From positions 1-18,400 of the forward strand of contig JANMYF010000220.1 of assembly GCA_031381685.1 (NCBI GenBank): a stretch of DNA of 18,400 nt. The letters are read 5' to 3'. The notes under the pieces were generated by a model. The model saw only the letters and a list, made by a program, of their open reading frames with translations, searched no databases and had not been told where the DNA came from. This stretch comes from JANLQX01 sp031381685. GTDB lineage: Bacteria; Actinomycetota; Acidimicrobiia; Acidimicrobiales; JANYDT01. This document shows positions 1-7,590 of the stretch, piece by piece; position 1 is the stretch's first letter, and every line of letters begins with the position of its first letter. The position numbers were made by a program, and so were the translations under genes.

Positions 1-1
1 G

Positions 2-1003
2 AACATCACGCTCAAGGTCGACCCGACGATCACGCCCGACGATCTGGTCGAGGATGCCGTGTGCACCGTGTTCGAAACGGGCAAGCCGCACTTCGTCAAC
101 CACCCGATGATGGTCGGCGACCACGGCGAGCGCTACGCCGCGGTCAGCTGTTACAACTCGCTGAAGGTCGGCGGTGGCGCTCACACGTTGGTGCGCATGA
201 ATCTGAAAGAGGTTGCGAAGCGCCACACCGGCAGCATCGACGAGTTCCTCGGATCCACCCTCCCCCACTACGTGGAACTCACCGCCGAGTTGGCCGAGGC
301 CCGCATCCGCAGCCTCGTCGAGCAGCAGCGGTTCTTCGACAGCCACTGGCTGGCGTTCGAAGGGCTGATCGACATCAACCGCTTCTCGGCGATGTTCGGC
401 ATCTTCGGTCTGGCCGAGTGCGTGAACCTGGTGATGGCAGCCGACGGTCACGACGGCGCTCGCTACGGTCACGACGACGCCGCGGATGCGCTGAGCCGGC
501 GGATCGTCGAGCGCATTGCCGAGCTCGTGGCGGCCCGCCCGATGCCGTACTGCGAGGGTGGCAACGGCCGCTGCTTCCTGCACAGCCAAGGCGGCATCGA
601 CCTCGACAACGACGTGACCGCGGGCACCCGGATTCCCGTGGGCGACGAGCCTGACATGCTCCGCCACATCACCACCTGCGCACCCCACCATCGCTTCTTC
701 GCCGCCGGCATCAGCGACATCTTCCACGTCGACGAAACGGCGGTGCGCAACCCCCAAGCTGTCGTCGACATCATCCGGGGGGCGTTCGCCGCGGGCATGC
801 GCGACTTCACGTTCAACCTCGACGGGAACGAGTTCGTGCGCATCACCGGCTATCTCGTCCGCAAGAGCGATCTGGCGGCAATCGCCGCCGACGGCGGCGC
901 TCGTCACAGCAGCGACTACCTCGCCGCCGGCAGCGAGAACGCCTACCACCTCACGCAGCGAGCGGTGAAGCGCATCGGCTGCCACGAGCGCGACTCGCGC
1001 TGA
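2..1003 (+). CDS. yjjI: YjjI-type glycyl radical enzyme, C-terminal part (5' end outside window)
   Basis: The frame is open from base 2 and ends with TGA at 1001-1003, so only the last 333 codons of a probably ~500-residue protein are present. The C-terminal VRITGYLV is the glycyl-radical motif; the glycine codon is at 848-850. The segment AAVSCYNSLKVGGGAHTL contains the likely thiyl-radical cysteine (codon 149-151), in the arrangement I associate with the YjjI (DUF3029) family rather than pyruvate formate-lyase or the anaerobic ribonucleotide reductase. Glycyl-radical enzymes generate a backbone glycyl radical that passes to a cysteine to start substrate radical chemistry under anoxia; the substrate of YjjI is not known to me. 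A radical-SAM activase follows 30 bases downstream in the same direction, supporting the call. The alternative is another small pyruvate-formate-lyase-like member. Confidence 0.85.
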   Translation, partial: NITLKVDPTITPDDLVEDAVCTVFETGKPHFVNHPMMVGDHGERYAAVSCYNSLKVGGGAHTLVRMNLKEVAKRHTGSIDEFLGSTLPHYVELTAELAEARIRSLVEQQRFFDSHWLAFEGLIDINRFSAMFGIFGLAECVNLVMAADGHDGARYGHDDAADALSRRIVERIAELVAARPMPYCEGGNGRCFLHSQGGIDLDNDVTAGTRIPVGDEPDMLRHITTCAPHHRFFAAGISDIFHVDETAVRNPQAVVDIIRGAFAAGMRDFTFNLDGNEFVRITGYLVRKSDLAAIAADGGARHSSDYLAAGSENAYHLTQRAVKRIGCHERDSR

Positions 1004-1033
1004 CTCGCCCACTCGTACGGACGGACGAAGGCG

Positions 1034-1750
1034 ATGAAGGGCTTCGTGGCCGACACGATTGCGTTCAGCAACGTCGACGGTCCCGGGAACCGCTTCGTCG
1101 TCTTCCTCCAGGGCTGCAACTTCGATTGCGTCGCCTGCCACAACCCGCAGACGATCCCGGTCGCCACCGGCGAGCACTTTGCCATGGAGCTCGACGAGCT
1201 GCTCGCATCCATCAGGCGGGCCGCGCCGTTCCTCAGCGGCGTCACCGTTTCCGGGGGCGAGGCCACCCAGCAGACGCCGTTCGTCCATGCGCTGTTCTCT
1301 GCGATCAACGCCGATCCCGACCTGTCACGGTTGACCTGCTTCGTCGACTCGAACGGGGCATGCGACCCCGAGACGTGGAGGTTGCTGTCACCGGTGACGG
1401 ACGGAGCAATGATCGACCTCAAGTGCCTCGACCCGCTGGTCCACCAACAGATGACCGGACAGGCGAACGACGACGTGCGGGCGAGCATCGAACAGCTCCA
1501 CCGACTCGGTCTGCTCTACGAGGTTCGCCTGCTGATACTGGCCGGAGTGAACGACGATGCCGATCTGATCGACCGCACCGGGCAGTGGCTGGCGACGGTC
1601 AACCCGACGATGCGGGTGAAGGTGATCGGGTTTCGCTCCCACGGCGCCCGGGCACACACCCCGGCGCTGATCGAACCGAACCCCGATGCCCTGGAAGCAG
1701 TCGCCTCGCAGCTTCGGGCCGCGGCTCGGTTCGACGTGTGCGTCATCTGA
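1034..1750 (+). CDS. yjjW: YjjW-type glycyl-radical enzyme activase (radical SAM)
   Basis: A 238-residue radical-SAM protein that should install the glycyl radical on the preceding YjjI-type enzyme by S-adenosylmethionine cleavage. The [4Fe-4S]-binding CX3CX2C is seen in GCNFDCVACHN near residues 28-38, followed by the SAM-binding GGE in VTVSGGEA (about residues 73-80) and a late KVIGFRSHGAR segment typical of activases. No second CX2CX2CX3C ferredoxin cluster is visible, so this is the short, single-cluster form; many activases carry an inserted ferredoxin domain. The ATG at 1034 is preceded by GGACGAAGG. The gap to the upstream stop is only 30 bases, so the two genes are almost certainly one transcript. 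The pair is a potential oxygen-sensitive system in what otherwise looks like an aerobic, P450-rich genome. Confidence 0.85.
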   Translation: MKGFVADTIAFSNVDGPGNRFVVFLQGCNFDCVACHNPQTIPVATGEHFAMELDELLASIRRAAPFLSGVTVSGGEATQQTPFVHALFSAINADPDLSRLTCFVDSNGACDPETWRLLSPVTDGAMIDLKCLDPLVHQQMTGQANDDVRASIEQLHRLGLLYEVRLLILAGVNDDADLIDRTGQWLATVNPTMRVKVIGFRSHGARAHTPALIEPNPDALEAVASQLRAAARFDVCVI

Positions 1751-1828
1751 GGAGATCACGCCAGGTCTGACCCACACGAACCGATCCACTTCAACGAAGA
1801 GCCGCTGTCTCGCCGTGCGAGCCGCGCA

Positions 1829-1870
1829 ATTCGCCGGGGCGAATGCACGATCATCTGCCCGCAAGGGCAG
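1829..1870. terminator. Two tandem hairpins between yjjW and the large effector-like gene
   Basis: ATTCGCC-GG-GGCGAAT (1829-1844) is a perfect 7-base inverted repeat, foldable as 6 bp with a CGGG loop. Ten bases later CTGCCC-GCAA-GGGCAG (1855-1870) is a perfect 6-bp stem closed by a GNRA-type GCAA tetraloop. There is no T-tract, so this could be an actinobacterial-type terminator for the glycyl-radical operon or a structured leader of the gene starting at 1904. The rest of 1751-1903 holds no gene I can support. Confidence 0.45.
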
Positions 1871-1903
1871 GACGCGGGCCATTGGTCGGCGCGTGAATGA
1901 CCC

Positions 1904-4900
1904 ATGCAGAAACAGCGAGGTCGCGCGTCCGGCGATCGCGCACGGGCACACGACAATTCTCGCTCAGTCGGTGCAAAGACCACCGGAATGGCGGCGCCGG
2001 CCAGTTCCACCGCTGGTGCCGACCTTGCATCCCTGCAGTCGACGATCGGCAACCGGGCGATGACGAACCTGCTGCGCGGCCCGGTGTCCCGGATGTCCTC
2101 GGGCACGCCGCTCCCACCGCCGCCCGTCGCCCAGCGCAAGATGGATGACCAAGTGGCGACGTCGGCCTTCAACTCACACTCCGTCGTCAACGATCTGATC
2201 CGGGCGATCGACCAGAGCGAGCCGACGGCCAAGTTCGAGTCAGGTGGTCGTTGGACCCCCGTACGCAAGGTCGACTTCGAAAAGGTGTACGAGGTCCTCA
2301 ACGGCCTCACTGCGACACAGATCGGCGTCGCCCGCTACGAGTATGCCCAGCGCGGAACCGGAGGCAAACGGACCCTCGACGCCGACCTCTTCGGCAGCGG
2401 CGAGTCGGGGCTGCCCAGCTCCCTGACGGTCAACCAGACCTCGCGCCTGCGCGTCGTGCTCCGCGGTACCGACCCTCCAGCAACGGACGCCACAGACCAG
2501 GTATTCGGCCTCAGTGGCATGAACGGGCCGAGAGCGAAGGAACTCGTCGCCGGTCTCGAGAAGCTCAAACTCGCGCCCGCACGCCTGCACCAGGCCGAAC
2601 TCGACGCGCTCGAACTCGTGCAGCGTTTGAAGTCGGATCTGACCGGCGACAACCTCGAGCGGGTGATGGCGCTGCAGCGACGTGCGAAGCCCGAGATCAC
2701 GGCGATCGACTCCTACTACGAGCTCCACACCTCGGTGAAGCTGGCCGGCCTACTGGCCACACTGCTCGAGGGACCGCAGCTCATGCGCATGTGGCACCTC
2801 CGAAGCGGAGAGTGGCTGCAGGCCGACGCGTACGCCCTCGAGGGGCTCCGGCAGGCGCTCGAAGTCATCGACGAGGTCGATGACAGCAGCATCGTGTCGG
2901 TCGCTTCCAAGCTGAGCGGCGCCGGGGCCGCGACGGCAAAGTGGGTCACCGGTGGTCGCGAAGCCGTCCTTGCCAAGATCGACGAAATAGTCGCCCGCAA
3001 CCGCTCTGAAGCGATCACGAAGGCCGAAGGCACCCTCACGTCCCCGAGTGACGCTTCGTCGGCCCGCGTCACCGAGTTGCTGAGCGTGCGCACCGGCCAG
3101 GGCGGAAGCGTCGGGGATGCCCTGGCGCAGACTGTCGGTGCCAAGAAGGCAGCCGAATACACCGCGCTGGCCAAGGGCGACGTCGTCGAGGCGTACGCAC
3201 GCCGCCTCGCCGAGACCGAGTCACGCAAGGCAACGACCCATGCGCAACTCGTCGCCACGCTCCAGGGGCTACGTGCTCAGGCCGAGGCCGACATCGTCGC
3301 CGGTGCGGCCGACCCGTGGATGGCGGATTCCGACAAGCAGGCGCTGCTCGACCCGACACGCCGGGGACAGGCCGTCACCAAGCTGGCCAAGGCGTACATC
3401 TCCCAGTTCAGGTGGAAGTACGGCGAGGTCCGCGGCGGCGGGCGGCCATGGATCGAGATCGTCGACGCCCTTGGTGACGCCGACGAGACGGAGATGAATC
3501 AGCTCGAGTCGGGCGGCGGGGCAATGGAGGACCACATGGCCCTCGACGTCGCTCTTCAGCGGGGCAAGCCCGAGGAGGCGATCGCAATCCTCAAGCGCCA
3601 GCCGCATCAGGAAGCCGTCGCCGAGGTCACGGAGAAGTACCGACGCCTGACCGGAAAGGACCTGCGAAAGGTTCTGTTCGGCGTGACCATCGCCTCAGGC
3701 GGCGAGACAGCCGCCACGTCCTACGAGGCAAGTCGCGAAGACCGCAACACCAAGATCATTCCTGGCGTGATGAAGGGCCGCAACGCTGCCCTGGCCGTCG
3801 AGCAGCTGGCCAAGCCGGGCAAGGACGCCGACGAGATAACGCAAGTTCGCTGGTTGCTCAGCTCGGCCGAGCGGGAGTATGAGGCGACACTCGAGAACAA
3901 GGGCTGGACCGGCGCCGCTCGGGAATGGGGCGACGATCCCGAGACGCAGATCCTCATGCGCGAGTCGATCCAACGAATTCGTGACCTCAGCACGCGATGG
4001 GCGGAGACTGAGGACTCACGGGCACGCAAACCCATCGTCGCCGAAATCAAGAAGTGGCGCGCCACACTCACCGGTGACGCCAAGGCGTATGAAGCGGACA
4101 ACGCGCAGATGCGCGACGCGATCCGCAGCGCCGTGAGCATCGTCGCCCAACTCGCGCTCGCCATCGCCCTACCGGGTGCAGGCGCCACGCTCCTGAGCTT
4201 CGTGCGAATAACGGCGCTCAACATCGCCACGTCGATCGCCACCGACGTCATCGTCTACGGCGAGGATTACTCCCTGGATCAACTCAAAGGCAGCATCATC
4301 AGCGGCGTCGCCGGCGCCGCTGGTGGCAAGCTGGCGGACAAATTCGTCGACGCCGCCATCGCTGCACGCGTCGCGGCGCGAGGGGCCGGCAAGGAGGCCG
4401 CCGTGGCGACTGGCGAGGTCGTCGAGAACGTGGCGAACACGATCGCCAAACCCATCGCCGACGAGACGGCGAGCGCTGCGACGAAAGTCGGGGTGAAGAC
4501 GACGATCGCCAAGGAGGCGGCCAACCAGGTCGGCAGCAACGCTGCCGTCACGGTGGCCACGGGGGAGAACCAGTTCACCGTCGACAACCTCTTGATCAGC
4601 AACCTGGTCAGCCAGGGCGCCAAGGTCGGCAAGAAGGTGCTCGGCATTCCCGACGGTCCAGCGGCGAAGCCGAGCGAGCCCGACCAGACGACGGACACGG
4701 GAGGCGCCGGCGGCGCAGGGCACAGTGCCGAGCACGACACGCCGGGAAAGGCGTCGCCCGAGCAGCCTGAAGCGCCGAAGGCTGGGACCGAGCAGACCAC
4801 AGAGACAAAGAAGCGCAACGACCTGACCGCTGTGCCCGCTGTGCTCGCCGGTTCCGTTGTTGCCGGGTCCACTGGCGCCGGCGGGGGAAAGCGCCCGCCA

Positions 4901-6745
4901 CCCGGAGCGATCGACCCGGCGTCAGCCGGGATCCCGCCCGCCAGCCAACGCTCGATCCAGCAACTCGCCGACCAGCGCAACATCATCATCAAGGCGCGGC
5001 CAGTGAACCTCGACGCCATCCCGCACCTGGAGCGCGGGGCGCTGGCCAAGCCCGAGATCGTGAAGTCCAAAACACTCAAGCCGATCGACGAGCTGATCGG
5101 CGGCCCCAAGGGCAAGGAGGGCCTGGTCGGCTTCTTCGAACCGCATCCGCCCAGCGACACGCTCCCGGCCGACGTGCGCAAGGCGGCCCAAGAGCGATAT
5201 CAGCAGCGCAAGGCGGACTACGAGCAGCACCTTGCGGAATACCAGAAGCTCGAGGCCGAGGGCATCCTGCGGCGCAACAACGGCGTCCTGGAGCTGGCCG
5301 ACCCTCGCGGCTCGTCAGAGGGGTCGTTCAAGCCGGTATCAGGCGACCTCGACATCTTCGACATCACCCACGCCGACGGTTCTGCGCTCACAGCACTTCA
5401 GCAAATGGCGATCGTCAACGAGCTGCGCTTCATGGGGGTCAACGTCGAGCATGGTGCGCACGAGTGGTGGCGGGCACAGAACGCGGAGTCCTTCGACCCA
5501 AAGGTCGACGCCGATATCCGCGCCCAGCACTTGAACAAGGACCCGCTCGTCGCGTTCGTGCCGTTGACATCGCCACAGGGCGTCTGGGCCGATACACCGG
5601 TCACTGGGCCGACGCGCACCGAAGGGTCCGGCGACCGGCACCAACCACTGGCCAACGCAACGGAGGGTGCTCCTGGCGGAGCCGGAACGGACGGACCCGG
5701 CACGGGCGGACCCGACCCTGGCGGAGCCGGCACGGGCGGACCCGGCCCTGGCGGAGCCGGAACGGGCGGACCCGGCACGGGCGGACCCGGCACGGCGGGC
5801 ACCGGCACCGTTGGAACCGCGACACCCGGACCCGGCACCGGTGGAACAGCCGGACCCGGCACCGTTGGAACCGCAACGGCCGCGCCCGCTCCTGGTGCCA
5901 CCACCCAGCCGCGTGCGCTCCCCGGCGCAAGCGCGCTGGGGAGCGGCATGCCGAGCGGGGAGTTGAGCCGCTCCGACTTCGCCCATGTGCACATCCGCAC
6001 CATGCCGAGGGCCGGCGGGGCGAGACAGATGCTCATCCTCGAGCTGCCCGACGGAAGGCAGTTCATCTTCAAGCCGGCGCACGCCGAGCAGCCCCACGGC
6101 TACCGGGGTGGCGCACAGGGCCAGGAGAGCTCGATCGTGGAAGGCGAGTTCTACCGGCGCAACGGCGCCGCCGCCGTGATCGCCGACGCGCTCGGTGTCC
6201 GCACGCCGGACGTCGCTTCGGTGACGTACAACGGTAAACCGGGCAGCCTGCAGGCGTACGCCGAAGGGACGGCACTTGGAGCCGGTCGGACGAAGGACCA
6301 GATCGACGCGTTCGCCGCAAGCGCGCCGATGCGCGACCTCGATGTCTTCGACTACGTGATCGCCAACCAGGACCGCAACGCCGGCAACGTGCTCATCGGA
6401 GCGGACGGTCGGCCGACGGCGATCGACCACGACCTGTCGTTCCCGGCCACGGAAAGGCGATTCGGGCAGCCTGACGTCCCCGGGACCCACCCTTCCGACA
6501 AAGAGGACGGCAGGCAATATCGCAAAGACGGCAGTCGGATACAGCTGGAAGCTTGGCAGCGGAAGCTCCCGCCGGCCATGAGCGCGGAGATGGCAGACCG
6601 ATTGCGGGCCATGGTCGGCAACGAGGCAGCGTTCCGGGAGCGACTCGCGCCCTACCTCGACGCCGCCGAGATCGACGGGGCGCTCGCCCGTGCCCGCTTG
6701 ATCCTGAATCTGATGGACACGCAAGGGTTCCCGGCGGTCATCTGA
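1904..6745 (+). CDS. Giant multidomain protein: eCIS-cargo-like N-terminus, ExoY/edema-factor-like segment, PI3/4-kinase-like C-terminus
   Basis: 1613 residues, no signal peptide. Residues 44-58 (LQSTIGNRAMTNLLR) followed by a Pro-rich stretch and VAQRK match the N-terminal signature seen in DUF4157-type cargo of extracellular contractile injection systems; the HExxH of DUF4157 itself is absent. Annexin-like helical segments lie near 128-166, 257-289 and 559-593 (LxxxTxxQ...Y...LxxxLF/LG pattern). A hydrophobic Ala/Gly stretch spans about 745-814. Residues 1026-1215 resemble the edema factor/ExoY cyclase family: KARPVN (1030-1035), KGKEGLVGFF (1069-1078), SGDLDIFDI with D1148 and D1150, and VEHGAHEWW with H1183. 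A Gly/Pro/Thr linker (about 1256-1335) precedes a kinase-like domain: FKP with K1390, DYVIANQDRNAGN with D1490 and N1495, and AIDHDLSFP with D1508. The ATG at 1904 is the first start after an in-frame TGA at 1898-1900; no clear Shine-Dalgarno. Domain assignments are by motif only; the cyclase call is less sure than the kinase call. Confidence 0.75.
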   Translation: MQKQRGRASGDRARAHDNSRSVGAKTTGMAAPASSTAGADLASLQSTIGNRAMTNLLRGPVSRMSSGTPLPPPPVAQRKMDDQVATSAFNSHSVVNDLIRAIDQSEPTAKFESGGRWTPVRKVDFEKVYEVLNGLTATQIGVARYEYAQRGTGGKRTLDADLFGSGESGLPSSLTVNQTSRLRVVLRGTDPPATDATDQVFGLSGMNGPRAKELVAGLEKLKLAPARLHQAELDALELVQRLKSDLTGDNLERVMALQRRAKPEITAIDSYYELHTSVKLAGLLATLLEGPQLMRMWHLRSGEWLQADAYALEGLRQALEVIDEVDDSSIVSVASKLSGAGAATAKWVTGGREAVLAKIDEIVARNRSEAITKAEGTLTSPSDASSARVTELLSVRTGQGGSVGDALAQTVGAKKAAEYTALAKGDVVEAYARRLAETESRKATTHAQLVATLQGLRAQAEADIVAGAADPWMADSDKQALLDPTRRGQAVTKLAKAYISQFRWKYGEVRGGGRPWIEIVDALGDADETEMNQLESGGGAMEDHMALDVALQRGKPEEAIAILKRQPHQEAVAEVTEKYRRLTGKDLRKVLFGVTIASGGETAATSYEASREDRNTKIIPGVMKGRNAALAVEQLAKPGKDADEITQVRWLLSSAEREYEATLENKGWTGAAREWGDDPETQILMRESIQRIRDLSTRWAETEDSRARKPIVAEIKKWRATLTGDAKAYEADNAQMRDAIRSAVSIVAQLALAIALPGAGATLLSFVRITALNIATSIATDVIVYGEDYSLDQLKGSIISGVAGAAGGKLADKFVDAAIAARVAARGAGKEAAVATGEVVENVANTIAKPIADETASAATKVGVKTTIAKEAANQVGSNAAVTVATGENQFTVDNLLISNLVSQGAKVGKKVLGIPDGPAAKPSEPDQTTDTGGAGGAGHSAEHDTPGKASPEQPEAPKAGTEQTTETKKRNDLTAVPAVLAGSVVAGSTGAGGGKRPPPGAIDPASAGIPPASQRSIQQLADQRNIIIKARPVNLDAIPHLERGALAKPEIVKSKTLKPIDELIGGPKGKEGLVGFFEPHPPSDTLPADVRKAAQERYQQRKADYEQHLAEYQKLEAEGILRRNNGVLELADPRGSSEGSFKPVSGDLDIFDITHADGSALTALQQMAIVNELRFMGVNVEHGAHEWWRAQNAESFDPKVDADIRAQHLNKDPLVAFVPLTSPQGVWADTPVTGPTRTEGSGDRHQPLANATEGAPGGAGTDGPGTGGPDPGGAGTGGPGPGGAGTGGPGTGGPGTAGTGTVGTATPGPGTGGTAGPGTVGTATAAPAPGATTQPRALPGASALGSGMPSGELSRSDFAHVHIRTMPRAGGARQMLILELPDGRQFIFKPAHAEQPHGYRGGAQGQESSIVEGEFYRRNGAAAVIADALGVRTPDVASVTYNGKPGSLQAYAEGTALGAGRTKDQIDAFAASAPMRDLDVFDYVIANQDRNAGNVLIGADGRPTAIDHDLSFPATERRFGQPDVPGTHPSDKEDGRQYRKDGSRIQLEAWQRKLPPAMSAEMADRLRAMVGNEAAFRERLAPYLDAAEIDGALARARLILNLMDTQGFPAVI
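5669..5910 (+). repeat. In-frame Gly/Pro/Thr-rich tandem repeats (interdomain linker)
   Basis: Imperfect direct repeats built on a 30-base unit whose core is cggcacgggcggacccgg with interspersed cctggcggagc, followed by variants containing caccgttggaaccgc (near 5808 and 5868). All stay in frame and encode GTGGPG/GPGPGGAG-type sequence joining the cyclase-like and kinase-like segments of the large protein. Such a region can expand or contract without frameshift and could cause assembly errors. Confidence 0.85.
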
Positions 6746-6796
6746 CCCACGGACTGATCGGTCGGTTCGGCCGCGCCACCGAGGTCTGGTTCTTCA

Positions 6797-6812
6797 TGAG
6801 ACGCCAGTCTCA
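6797..6812. terminator. Hairpin between convergent genes
   Basis: TGAGAC-GCCA-GTCTCA is a perfect 6-bp stem with a 4-base loop in the 64-base gap between two convergent genes; its right arm contains the minus-strand stop codon (6810-6812) of the hemolysin-III gene. It could terminate transcription from either side, though no T-tract follows. Confidence 0.4.
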
Positions 6813-7502
6813 GCTGTAGATCGCCAGCCAGATGGCGATGTAGTGACAGATGGCCGCGATGATCGTGCAGAGATGGAACACCTCGTGGTACCCGAAGACG
6901 GTCGGTGACAGCCGAGGTCGGCGCGTGCCGTATGCAGCGGCGCCGAGCGAGTAGAAGGCCCCACCGGCGGCCACGAGAGCGAGCCCGGCGATACCGACTT
7001 GGCGGGTCAGATCCGGAATCACAAACACTCCGGCCCAGCCGAGCGAGAGGTACGCCACCACGTTCAGCCAGCGAGGGGCCGGAACAACCTCGAGAGACAG
7101 CAGCAGGCCGACAAGCGCTCCGACCCAGACGACGATGAGAGTGTTGCGGGCCATCGAAGGCGATAGCGCGAGGACCGACATGGCCGTGAACGTCCCGGCG
7201 ATGAAGACGAAGATCATCGAGTGATCGAGCCGGCGCATCCGCGCGCGACCAGCCGGGCTCCAGTTGGCGCGGTGGTAGGTGGCACTTATCGCGAACAACC
7301 CCACCACGGTGCATGCGTACACCAAGGTGCCGATTCCGGCCCCGAGTCCACGGTGGATCCAGGCCATCACGACAAGTGGAACACCGGCAAGCCCAGCGAC
7401 GACCGCAGCCCACGAGTGGAGCACCCCACGCCAGCGCGGCTTCGCCATGGTCGGAGTCGACGCGTCGCCGCTCACTCGTTCGGGCACCACCGCGGAAGCC
7501 AT
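6810..7502 (-). CDS. Hemolysin III / PAQR-family membrane protein
   Basis: A 230-residue protein with about seven hydrophobic segments and the family's conserved metal-site pattern: SATYH (S73, H77), RRLDHSMIF (D93, H94) and, near the C-terminus, GYHEVFH (H206, H210). These are the zinc-site residues of the progestin/adiponectin-receptor-like superfamily, which is homologous to bacterial hemolysin III/YqfA; the enzymatic activity (proposed hydrolase) and substrate remain uncertain. The protein should be integral to the cytoplasmic membrane. The upstream ATG at 7502 gives an N-terminal extension before TMAKPRWRG; the ATG at 7448 (residue 19) is an alternative start closer to the usual family length. 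A 13-base palindrome CACCG-TAC-CGGTG (7508-7520) lies just upstream of the first start. The DUF411 gene is 88 bases upstream in the same direction, so co-transcription is possible. Confidence 0.85.
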   Translation of the reverse strand: MASAVVPERVSGDASTPTMAKPRWRGVLHSWAAVVAGLAGVPLVVMAWIHRGLGAGIGTLVYACTVVGLFAISATYHRANWSPAGRARMRRLDHSMIFVFIAGTFTAMSVLALSPSMARNTLIVVWVGALVGLLLSLEVVPAPRWLNVVAYLSLGWAGVFVIPDLTRQVGIAGLALVAAGGAFYSLGAAAYGTRRPRLSPTVFGYHEVFHLCTIIAAICHYIAIWLAIYS

Positions 7503-7590
7503 GCCGTCACCGTACCGGTGTCGTGATGTACGTCGGACAAGTCGTCAAAGAATGCGCAGGAACGAAGACACCGTTCCGTTCAGGCAAGAA

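Noticed and set aside
5339..6724. 461-codon minus-strand open frame with GSARAGSARSG repeats
   Set aside because: It is the antisense shadow of the giant gene; the apparent repeats are the complement of the Gly/Pro/Thr linker.
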